Source: an uncultured Draconibacterium sp. (lineage in GTDB: Bacteria; Bacteroidota; Bacteroidia; Bacteroidales; Prolixibacteraceae). From it: a stretch of DNA of 64,000 nucleotides. The DNA is taken from NCBI RefSeq assembly GCF_963676815.1, contig NZ_OY781365.1, positions 2,886,501 through 2,950,500 of the forward strand, in the 5' to 3' direction. Of this stretch, positions 16,685 to 24,590 are shown in pieces (positions within the stretch are counted from its first letter, which is position 1; each line of letters opens with the position of its first letter). The notes under the pieces were generated by a model. The model did no database searches, was not told the DNA's origin, and was given only the letters and a program-made list of their open reading frames with translations. A program made the position numbers and the translations under genes.

Positions 16685-18247
16685 TTAATGATTAGGACCA
16701 ATTTTAATTTGTCGCAACATAATTTTTACTTCAGCAATCATAAGCACCGTGAAAAGTGCAGCAAATAACCAAAAAGTTACCTGCACCGATCCCGCACTTA
16801 TGCGTGTTACGGCAGCCATTGTTGGCATCATATCTTGCACCACCCACGGCTGACGACCAACTTCGGCAACAATCCAGCCGGCCTGACTTGCAATGTAAGC
16901 CAGCGGAACTGCTATTAAAGAAAGTCTCAGTAGCCATTTCTTCTCGCTAATTTTATCTTTTAATGTAAACCACAAAATCAGTATAAAACCCAACACAAAC
17001 GCAAAGCCCAAACCAACCATGGTATGGAAACTGTAAAAGGTTAAAGGAACATTTGGCACCAGCTCGTGCACATCTTTAAAGTAACCGTATCCAAAATATT
17101 TAAAGTAGTTTTTTTGAAAGTTATCACTTATTAACTCAGTTTTTAACGTCTCAGCAATAGCGGTCTTGCCTTCTTTTTTTGCCGTTTTAAAATCGTTGAG
17201 TTTTGAAATTGCAACTTTTCCACGTTCAATTTTTTCGGTTGCCGACATAACGCCGTATTTTTCATTTCCATCAATCAAGTCGTTTATACCCGGAACAAAA
17301 GCATCCCAGTCTAAAAATGCCATATACGACAGAATGTTTGGTATTTCCAGTTTTATGGTCATGTCTTTCAGGTTTTCATTGGCCGGATCATTTTCCGAAG
17401 TAGAAAACATCCCGACAGCAATCAATCCTGCGCCCTCGCTTCCGTTGTACAATCCTTCAAGTGCTGCAAATTTCATGGGTTGTTCGCTTGCGATTGTTCG
17501 GGCTGAATTGTCGCCGGTCCAAACAACATACACCGATGAGAGCAATCCAAAAATTGCTGCTACCAACATACTTTTTTTAGCCAAGGCAACTTCTCGTTTT
17601 TTCAACAGGTACCAGGCCGACACACCAATTACAAAAATAGCTGCCAGCACAAATCCTGAGGAGGTTGCGTGTAGCCACTTGTCGATTGCCATGGGCGAGA
17701 AAAGTACATCCCAAAAACTGTTCATTTCGTTACGGGCAGTTTCCGGATTAAATGTCATTCCAACCGGTTTTTGCATCCAGCCGTTGGCCACTAAAATCCA
17801 CAAGGCCGAAAGATTGGCACCAATAGCGGTTAGCCAGGTGGCCACAAGGTGTGTTTTTTTACCCACTTTGTTCCAGCCAAAAAACATGATGGCTATAAAG
17901 GTCGACTCCATAAAAAAGGCCAGAATTCCTTCAATGGCCAGTGGCGCACCAAAAATATCGCCAACAAACCACGAGTAGTTCGACCAGTTGGTTCCAAACT
18001 CAAATTCAAGAATAATTCCGGTTGCAACACCAATGGCAAAATTAATCCCAAAAAGTGTCATCCAGAACTTGGTTATTTTCTTCCACTCTTCGTTTCCGGT
18101 TTTTACGTAAATGGTTTCCATAAAAGCCAAAATAAACGTAATGCCCAGTGTGAGCGGAACAAACAACCAGTGATACATGGCGGTTAAGGCAAACTGTGCC
18201 CTCGACCAATCTACTAATGCTTCACCAGCAACTCCAATTTCATTCAT
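16685..18247 (-). CDS. cydA: Cytochrome bd oxidase subunit I
   Basis: A 520-residue protein. Conserved heme/quinol features: the N-terminal MYHWLFVPLTLGITF with the heme b595-type His, the long Q-loop region, and VAEVGRQPWVVQDMMPT (GRQPW) near the C-terminus. The length equals the usual CydA, though the loop between residues 270 and 380 (INDLIDGNEKYG...) is the Bacteroidota version. It carries the hemes b558, b595 and d. It lies between DUF4492 and cydB with gaps of 6 and 17 bp. Confidence 0.95.
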   Translation of the reverse strand: MNEIGVAGEALVDWSRAQFALTAMYHWLFVPLTLGITFILAFMETIYVKTGNEEWKKITKFWMTLFGINFAIGVATGIILEFEFGTNWSNYSWFVGDIFGAPLAIEGILAFFMESTFIAIMFFGWNKVGKKTHLVATWLTAIGANLSALWILVANGWMQKPVGMTFNPETARNEMNSFWDVLFSPMAIDKWLHATSSGFVLAAIFVIGVSAWYLLKKREVALAKKSMLVAAIFGLLSSVYVVWTGDNSARTIASEQPMKFAALEGLYNGSEGAGLIAVGMFSTSENDPANENLKDMTIKLEIPNILSYMAFLDWDAFVPGINDLIDGNEKYGVMSATEKIERGKVAISKLNDFKTAKKEGKTAIAETLKTELISDNFQKNYFKYFGYGYFKDVHELVPNVPLTFYSFHTMVGLGFAFVLGFILILWFTLKDKISEKKWLLRLSLIAVPLAYIASQAGWIVAEVGRQPWVVQDMMPTMAAVTRISAGSVQVTFWLFAALFTVLMIAEVKIMLRQIKIGPNH

Positions 18248-18253
18248 AGGTTT

Positions 18254-18481
18254 TTATTTAGTATCCGTTAAAATTTCCAGTACATGCTCGCTTCGTGCTT
18301 CGTCGGTCTCAAAATTTGTTTTCAAAAAATCAGGGAAAAAGAATATTTTCAGAATAGCAAACATGATAAAAAGTTTGATGAGAATGATAATCCAAACTTG
18401 TTTGCCCCAGTTGTTCAGATTTTTAAATCCACTGATATAGAATTGCAAAATCCTGATGAATATGTTCTTTTTGTTCTTCAT
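18254..18481 (-). CDS. DUF4492 small membrane protein, head of cyd operon
   Basis: A 75-residue protein. One long hydrophobic segment WIIILIKLFIMFAILKIFFFP follows a FIRILQFYISGFKNLNNWGK lead, which is the DUF4492 pattern found next to cydAB in Bacteroidota. The ATG at 18479-18481 was chosen over an upstream GTG because a GGGAAAG ribosome-binding-like sequence sits just before it. Six bp before cydA. Function unknown; a role in bd oxidase assembly or as a subunit is inferred from context. Confidence 0.8.
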   Translation of the reverse strand: MKNKKNIFIRILQFYISGFKNLNNWGKQVWIIILIKLFIMFAILKIFFFPDFLKTNFETDEARSEHVLEILTDTK

Positions 18482-18618
18482 AAATTGCTTTCCCACTTTT
18501 TGTTTGGATCAGTATTCAACAAATTTCGCATTTTAAAACATATTGTATAAAGCAAATGTTCATATAATCATTCTAAATTACGTGTTATTTAAATACTTTT
18601 GGAAAAGAATTGAACAAA

Positions 18619-21027
18619 TTAGCTGGCTGCTATTTTTCGTAATTTAATTTTTCCGGCCAGGCGGGTTGCAAAAGTTGCAAACGCAACTACTGACACCGAA
18701 GAAATAGGCATTAATATAGCTGCTACCACCGGCGAAAGATTTCCGCTGAGGGCGAAAGCAATTCCAATAATGTTGTAACAAAATGAAATAAGGAAACTGA
18801 GTTTTACAATGTTCAGCGATGTTTTTGTGAAGCGTATAAAATTAGCCAGCTGATTGAATTGTTCCGCTTCAAGAACGGCGTCGCTGGCAGGCGAGAAGTG
18901 GTAAACTTTATCGGCAATGGTTAATGCCACATCGCTTTGCATTAGTGCACCGGCGTCGTTTAATCCATCGCCGGTCATCAGCACTGTATTTCCTGCATTT
19001 TGCTGAGATTTTATAAAAGCTGCCTTGTCGCCGGGTTTCTGGTCGAAAAGCATGTGCTCGCGATCGAAAAACGATGAAAGGTTTTCCGCTTCAGCATCAT
19101 TATCACCCGAAATAAGGAAAAGATTAAAACCTTGTTTCAGCGAACTTAATACGTTTTTAAATCCGCTTCGATACTGGTTGCTAATGGTAAAATATCCTTT
19201 CAGTTCATCTTCAATAGTCACATAAACAACCGATGTTTTTTTCTTTTTTGTAGTAGGCGCATTGGTCACATATTCTTCCGAGCCTATTCGCAGATTTAAG
19301 TCGTTTACCCTCCCAAAAATCCCACGGCCTGCAACTTCAACAAAATGTTCCGGATTGTGGTATTCCGATCCGTTAAATGATTGCGAAAGTGCGGCACTCA
19401 GTGGATGTGTCGATTGCCGGGTAAGCGAGAAAACAGCTTCTTTTTCTGGTGCAGAAAGCTCCATCCCTGAATAAACAACCTTGTTTTGGTTAGGTTGGGT
19501 TAAGGTGCCAGTTTTATCAAATACAATGCTGTTAATGTGCGAAAGTTTTTCAATTACATCGGTGTTTTTGATGTAGAGCCCGCGCTTGCCAAAAATGCGC
19601 ATGGTATTTCCAAAAGTAAAGGGGATGGAAAGCGCCAACGCACACGGGCAGGCCACAATAAGTACGGCCGTGAAAACAAAAATAGCAGTGTGGTATTCTC
19701 CACGAAAGGCCCAAAAAGTAAAGCCAATTATGGCAATTGCAATTACAATAAGGGTGAAATATTTGCTTATTCGGTCGGACAATGTTTTGAGTGAGTCACT
19801 GGGTTTTTCGTACGATTTATCCTGGTTCCAGAGTTTGGTGAGGTGACTTTGGTTCACCTCCTTTTTCACTTTAATGCGAATAATTCCGCCCATTTGGCGA
19901 CCGCCGGCATAAATAAAATCGCCGGGTTTTTTAACAATCGGTGTCGATTCGCCCGTTACAAAACTGTAATCAATTCTTCCTTCGCCGTCCATCAGTTCAG
20001 CATCGGCGGGAACCAGTTCTTTGTTGCGAATAATCAGCTCGTCGTTCACCTCTATTTTTTCAATCAGAATACTTTCTTCAATTTGTTTGTTGATTTTGGT
20101 GACTGCAATAGGAAAATACGATTTGTAATTTCGGTCGAAGGAAAGTGCTTCGTAGGTTTTGCTTTGGTACCACTTGCCAACCAAAAGAAAAAAGATGAGA
20201 CCCGACAAACTGTCGCTGTAACCCGGACCGTTGGTAAACAACACTTCGTAACTGGTTACCAGGAAAAGCACAATAATTCCCAGGGCTATGGGTAAATCGA
20301 TGCTGATGTTCTTTTTCAACAGGTTTTTTATTGCCGATATATAATAATCGCTGCCACTGTAAAATGCCACCGGAATTACCAAAATGTAGCTGAGAATACT
20401 AAACAGCGATTGCAGTTTGTCGCTCAGTGGTTCGCCGTTAAAATAAGCCGGCAAACTGTAGGTCATTACATTAATAAAAACAAATCCTGCTACACCAATT
20501 TTGTACAGTAGCTTTTTATACGATTTGTCATCTTTTTTGTCTGTTAAACTTTGCGATAAATCGGGGATGTAATGAATGTATGCCAACAGTTCAACAAGTT
20601 GACGCAGCGTAATTTCCTTCGCATCAAAAGTAATGTCAACCTCTTTTCGGGTAAAATTTACAAACGAATGCCGGATGCCGTTGTGCAGTTTATGCAAATG
20701 TTCGAGCAACCAAATGCATGATGCACAGTGGATAACCGGAACATAAAATTTTACTTTCGAAATGGTTCCCTCGGTAAATGAGATCAGTTTTTCCTTTACT
20801 TCATCATTGTCGAGAAAAGCATATTTATTACCAAATTCGGTGGTAGTTTCCACTTTTATTCCCGGTGTTTCTTCCAGGTTATAGTAATTGTAAAGCTTGT
20901 TTTCGTTCAGGAGTTGGTACACCGTAAGGCAGCCGTTGCAACAGAATTTTTTATCGTTCCACACTACCGGATTGTTACCACAATCGGCACCACAATGTAT
21001 GCAGCTATTCTCCTCCTTTTTCCCCAT
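18619..21027 (-). CDS. ccoI: Cu+ P-type ATPase for oxidase assembly (CcoI/FixI type)
   Basis: An 802-residue protein. The N-terminus has a zinc-finger-like CIHCGADC with FCCNGC, then a heavy-metal-associated domain (VIHCASCIWLLE). It then has about 8 transmembrane helices, the ion motif CPC in VACPCALAL, the phosphorylation site DKTGT and the hinge TGDGLNDAGAL. FixI/CcoI proteins export Cu+ for the CuB centre of cbb3 oxidase. The start ATG at 21025-21027 was preferred over an upstream TTG. It is the last gene of the long leftward cco operon, 25 bp from the TauE-like gene. Confidence 0.9.
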   Translation of the reverse strand: MGKKEENSCIHCGADCGNNPVVWNDKKFCCNGCLTVYQLLNENKLYNYYNLEETPGIKVETTTEFGNKYAFLDNDEVKEKLISFTEGTISKVKFYVPVIHCASCIWLLEHLHKLHNGIRHSFVNFTRKEVDITFDAKEITLRQLVELLAYIHYIPDLSQSLTDKKDDKSYKKLLYKIGVAGFVFINVMTYSLPAYFNGEPLSDKLQSLFSILSYILVIPVAFYSGSDYYISAIKNLLKKNISIDLPIALGIIVLFLVTSYEVLFTNGPGYSDSLSGLIFFLLVGKWYQSKTYEALSFDRNYKSYFPIAVTKINKQIEESILIEKIEVNDELIIRNKELVPADAELMDGEGRIDYSFVTGESTPIVKKPGDFIYAGGRQMGGIIRIKVKKEVNQSHLTKLWNQDKSYEKPSDSLKTLSDRISKYFTLIVIAIAIIGFTFWAFRGEYHTAIFVFTAVLIVACPCALALSIPFTFGNTMRIFGKRGLYIKNTDVIEKLSHINSIVFDKTGTLTQPNQNKVVYSGMELSAPEKEAVFSLTRQSTHPLSAALSQSFNGSEYHNPEHFVEVAGRGIFGRVNDLNLRIGSEEYVTNAPTTKKKKTSVVYVTIEDELKGYFTISNQYRSGFKNVLSSLKQGFNLFLISGDNDAEAENLSSFFDREHMLFDQKPGDKAAFIKSQQNAGNTVLMTGDGLNDAGALMQSDVALTIADKVYHFSPASDAVLEAEQFNQLANFIRFTKTSLNIVKLSFLISFCYNIIGIAFALSGNLSPVVAAILMPISSVSVVAFATFATRLAGKIKLRKIAAS

Positions 21028-21052
21028 TTGCAAGGTAAATTATCCTCTCCTG

Positions 21053-21817
21053 TTATTCGGTTACTTTGCAGCAATCGCCAGTTGTTTCATTATGTAAGGC
21101 CGCACTTTCCTGCTGCAGGCTCTTTTCAAATTTTTGCTCAATTTTTTGTTTTGGCGGACTAAGATAAGGAATGCCCAAACTTAAACCGCGCAAGACAAAC
21201 AGAATTCCAACCACTACAACCAGTACCGGAATAAGTTTGTTGATGCTTTTGCGTACTGCCAAACTCATTACGTTACCTGCCAGCGAAATGGCCAGCAGCA
21301 TTGGAATCGTTCCTAAGCCAAAAAGGATCATGTACAAAGAACCTTCTGCAACACCTCCGGTACCGATGGCTCCGGCAATGGCCATATAAACCAGCCCACA
21401 TGGGAGCAATCCATTTAACATTCCAATAAAAAAAAGGCTTTGAAATGATCGTATCGAGAACATTTCGCCAATTTTCTTTTTCAGTTTTCCTACGGCAGTA
21501 AACCAGCTTTTGTCCATTCGGTACTGGTTTTTAAATAGTTTTGGAAATAACACGGAAATAATCATCAGCGCACCCATAATTACCGATACTTTTTGCTGAA
21601 ATCCGATGAGTTGAAGTCCCTGTCCGACGAAGCCAAAAATGGCACCCATAATTCCGTAGGTTAAAGTTCGTCCAAGGTTGTAAAGTGTACCTCCAAATAT
21701 TTTTTGTGGTACAGTATTTCCGTGAAGTGGCAGTGCAATAGCAATAGGTCCACACATTCCGGCACAATGAAAACTGCCCATCAATCCTAAAATAAGAGCT
21801 GAAATAAAAATAGTCAT
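21053..21817 (-). CDS. Sulfite exporter TauE/SafE-family membrane protein (cco cluster)
   Basis: A 254-residue protein of 6-7 helices. The N-terminal motif GSFHCAGMCGPIAIALPL and LLPCGLVYMA, GLGTIPML are typical of the UreH/SafE-type domain encoded with cco genes. The Cys/His/Met-rich GSFHCAGMCGP suggests metal transfer. Homologues beside ccoI are thought to help copper delivery to cbb3 oxidase. The C-terminal 40 residues are cytosolic and have a CC pair (GDCCKVTE). Confidence 0.75.
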   Translation of the reverse strand: MTIFISALILGLMGSFHCAGMCGPIAIALPLHGNTVPQKIFGGTLYNLGRTLTYGIMGAIFGFVGQGLQLIGFQQKVSVIMGALMIISVLFPKLFKNQYRMDKSWFTAVGKLKKKIGEMFSIRSFQSLFFIGMLNGLLPCGLVYMAIAGAIGTGGVAEGSLYMILFGLGTIPMLLAISLAGNVMSLAVRKSINKLIPVLVVVVGILFVLRGLSLGIPYLSPPKQKIEQKFEKSLQQESAALHNETTGDCCKVTE

Positions 21818-21868
21818 GGCGATAAATTATTCGAACAAAAGGTTGATATTGGTTTAAAGATAATGAAT

Positions 21869-22309
21869 TTACTGAATATTTACCGGGCGGTCAACTTCAT
21901 AGCGCAATCCGTTGGTATACCAAGTAAACTTTAAAATATATCGGCCGGCAATTAACTCACTTTTCGGAAACTGAACCGAACTGTTGCCTGCTAAAATCTT
22001 GTATTTAATGTCTTTGGTATAATCCGACGGGCGATATAAATGCATATTTCCCGAATCGATTTTTGTAGCCAATTCGTTTTGGATATTTATTACAAGGGCC
22101 TCGTTATTCAGGTTCACGTCAAACGACCGTATAAATGGTTTCGACCGCACATTTACATTCATTTGCTCGGTATGATCAACACCTTTTTCGTAATAATCTT
22201 TGTAAACCAAATTTACAGGTTGCCGCACTGCAAATACAATAAACACAGCTGACCCGGCTAAAAACAATGCCAGAAAAAGAAATATTCCTGTTCCCCAATT
22301 AAACTTCAT
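21869..22309 (-). CDS. ccoH: FixH-family oxidase assembly protein
   Basis: A 146-residue protein with one N-terminal helix (residues 6-28) and an extracytoplasmic domain starting VRQPVNLVYKDYYEKGVDHTEQM, as in FixH/CcoH. It is needed for cbb3 assembly in other bacteria. It lies between ccoG and the TauE-like gene, same strand. Confidence 0.8.
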   Translation of the reverse strand: MKFNWGTGIFLFLALFLAGSAVFIVFAVRQPVNLVYKDYYEKGVDHTEQMNVNVRSKPFIRSFDVNLNNEALVINIQNELATKIDSGNMHLYRPSDYTKDIKYKILAGNSSVQFPKSELIAGRYILKFTWYTNGLRYEVDRPVNIQ

Positions 22310-22373
22310 TTGTTTTCCTATTTTATTATTCCTGTTTCTTCAATTCGCTACTGAAAACTGTGACTGTCAACTG

Positions 22374-23744
22374 TCAGCTTCCTCCTGGTCCTACAAAAGT
22401 GACTCTGTAGGTTTCAATTAATTCATTATTACTGAAAACACCAAATTCAACCTCCGTTTTATCACTTGTTACCTCGCTTTTTGGCAAGAAAAGAATAAAA
22501 GTCGATTCGTACATATCCTGATCTTTCAGAATAATCGAATTTCCTGCTATCTGAATTTTACCATCATGAGAGATAACACGCAATTCAAGCGGAAGTTCGT
22601 CGTGTGTTTTATTTACAATTTTAATGTTGTACACATTCGATAAGGTTGAATCCTGTTCCTGGTAAAGTAATCCCGGAGTTCGTAAAATTGTCGTTTCCAA
22701 AACCGGCCGCGATACCAGTGTGTACACAAAGAACGAGAATATGAACAGAAGCACCACAGAATAAGCCCGGTTACGTGCATTCCAAATTGAAGTTTGCTGC
22801 CCTTTTATTTGAGCTTCAGAAGCGTAACGAATCAAACCCGGAGGTTTACCGGTTACATGCATAATTTTATTACACTGATCGATACACGCTGTACAATTAA
22901 TACATTCTAATTGCGAACCGTTTCGGATATCGATACCGGTTGGGCAAACCGAAATACACTGTTTGCAATCGGTACAATCACCATCTCCGTGTCCGCCACG
23001 AGGCTCGCCACGCACATAATCGTAGGTAACTGCAATCGATTTTGAATCGAGCAAAACGCCCTGCATACGTCCGTAAGGGCAAACCATGGTACATATTTGC
23101 TCGCGGAAAAATGAATAAACCCAGTAAAAAAATGCTGAAACCAACAGCATCACCAAAAATCCGGAAAGGTTCAGGCTTATCGGTTCCTGAATCATTTCAA
23201 TCCAGCGATCGCTGCCGATAAACCACATCAGAAAAACGTTGGTCATGGCAATCGATATCAGAATGAAAATACCGTGTTTCAGTGTCTTCTTGAATATTTT
23301 TTTTGCCGTCCACGGACTGTTATCCAATTTATGGCGCTCGCGGTAATCGCCTTCAATCAGGTATTCAATTTTACGAAATACCATTTCCAGAAATATGGTT
23401 TGTGGACAGGTCCAGCCGCACCAAAGCCGGCCAAATGTTACCGTGAACAATACAACAAAGAGCACAAACGACAGCATTAACAATGCCAGAATAAAAGTAT
23501 CCTGTGCCCAAAAAATGGCTCCGAATATAATGAACTTCCGGTTGGCAATATCAAGCAGAATTAGCGGATTGCCATTAACCCGGATAAATGGTGCTCCCAC
23601 CCAAAAAAGCAGCAAAATCCAGCTAACAATTGTTCGCCGGTTAAACCATTTTCCGGAAGGCTTTTTTGCGTAAACCCATTTTCGTCCCCCGCGTTCGTTC
23701 ATGTTAATGGGGTAGTCTCTGAAATCGAGATTTTGTTTTGCCAT
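22374..23744 (-). CDS. ccoG: Cytochrome oxidase accessory protein CcoG (FixG)
   Basis: A 456-residue protein. Domains in order: N-terminal helices with CGWTCPQTIFLE, a second helix block, two ferredoxin-type 4Fe-4S motifs (CTDCKQCISVCP and CINCTACIDQCNK), then an Ig-like C-terminal domain (IKIVNKTHDELPLELRV). CcoG is a Cu2+ reductase that helps assemble cbb3. The ATG at 23744 gives MAKQNLDFRDYP; the longer frame begins with TTG and adds an unconserved 15 residues. Located between ccoP and ccoH. Confidence 0.93.
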   Translation of the reverse strand: MAKQNLDFRDYPINMNERGGRKWVYAKKPSGKWFNRRTIVSWILLLFWVGAPFIRVNGNPLILLDIANRKFIIFGAIFWAQDTFILALLMLSFVLFVVLFTVTFGRLWCGWTCPQTIFLEMVFRKIEYLIEGDYRERHKLDNSPWTAKKIFKKTLKHGIFILISIAMTNVFLMWFIGSDRWIEMIQEPISLNLSGFLVMLLVSAFFYWVYSFFREQICTMVCPYGRMQGVLLDSKSIAVTYDYVRGEPRGGHGDGDCTDCKQCISVCPTGIDIRNGSQLECINCTACIDQCNKIMHVTGKPPGLIRYASEAQIKGQQTSIWNARNRAYSVVLLFIFSFFVYTLVSRPVLETTILRTPGLLYQEQDSTLSNVYNIKIVNKTHDELPLELRVISHDGKIQIAGNSIILKDQDMYESTFILFLPKSEVTSDKTEVEFGVFSNNELIETYRVTFVGPGGS

Positions 23745-23810
23745 ATGTTCAATAAGTCGATAAAAAAGATGGGAAACAAAGTTCCCCAACTTCTTTAAAA
23801 GTATTATTTT

Positions 23811-24383
23811 TTACTCACATTTTTCTCCTTGCGGTTCTTTTGCATTGGCCGGATTTGTACCTCTCATCGTCAATACATAACTGGCAACCTTTTGGATTTT
23901 TTCGTCGCTCATTTGCGTTTTATAAGCGGTCATCCCTTTTGCCGGAACCCCTTCTTTAATGGTATGAAACACACTTTCAAAATCGCACCCGTGCAGCGTG
24001 TAATCATCAGTCAGGTTTGGTCCAATCGCATTTCCTTCGCCATTCATTCCGTGGCAAGCCATGCAGGCCAAATCGGTATAAATTTGTTTTCCTTCCGCTA
24101 TCGATTCTTCATCGGTAAAAGCAACCAGGTCGTCGGCTGAAAGCGATTCAATTTGGTACTCCTGGTCGTGTTGCATCGATTTTCGGGCATATTCTTCATC
24201 TTGCAAATCGCCTTCTTTTAACCAGAAATAATAAGCACCATAAATGATTGACCAACCAATTGTGATGTAAAACATCAACATTATCCATCGTGGCGGCGGA
24301 TTGTCCAGTTCCTTAATGCCATCGTAATCGTGGTCCATCAGGTTCTCATCCTGGTCAAGTATTTGTTTGTTTTTATCTGACAT
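23811..24383 (-). CDS. ccoP: cbb3 oxidase subunit III with a single c-heme domain
   Basis: A 190-residue protein. The N-terminal CcoP domain (YDGIKELDNPPPRW, then one helix with MLMFYITIGWSIIYGAYYF) is followed by one cytochrome c domain with CMACH (about 117-121) and the Met ligand region GMTAYK. Canonical CcoP has two c-hemes; only one is present here. Its heme domain is similar to the extra domain at the end of CcoNO (LHG...VFH, AKGM..YKTQ, SYVLT), which suggests the second domain moved. Eleven bp after the ccoQ stop. Confidence 0.88.
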   Translation of the reverse strand: MSDKNKQILDQDENLMDHDYDGIKELDNPPPRWIMLMFYITIGWSIIYGAYYFWLKEGDLQDEEYARKSMQHDQEYQIESLSADDLVAFTDEESIAEGKQIYTDLACMACHGMNGEGNAIGPNLTDDYTLHGCDFESVFHTIKEGVPAKGMTAYKTQMSDEKIQKVASYVLTMRGTNPANAKEPQGEKCE

Positions 24384-24394
24384 AGCCTTACTGT

Positions 24395-24589
24395 TTAATT
24401 TGATGTATTAATGTCGTTACCCTCTCCATCCATTAAAATTGAATTCTTTATATCTTCCATCTCCTGGTTAGGAATTCGCATGGTTCGAATAAAAATTACG
24501 ATAAAGAGCAGCACAAAAATGAGTAATCCGATGATGTAAAAAATCTGGATTCCTTCGATACTTGTTAATAGATTACTTACGATCTTCAT
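24395..24589 (-). CDS. ccoQ: cbb3 oxidase small subunit CcoQ-like
   Basis: A 64-residue protein with one transmembrane helix (IFYIIGLLIFVLLFIVIFI, residues 16-34) and a short acidic tail. Position between ccoNO and ccoP matches CcoQ. Its stop-to-start gap to ccoNO is 1 bp, so translation is likely coupled. Confidence 0.75.
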   Translation of the reverse strand: MKIVSNLLTSIEGIQIFYIIGLLIFVLLFIVIFIRTMRIPNQEMEDIKNSILMDGEGNDINTSN

Positions 24590-24590
24590 T

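Noticed and set aside
17166..17978. 270-aa ORF on the plus strand
   Set aside because: It is antisense to cydA over its whole length; the frame is open only because of cydA codon bias.
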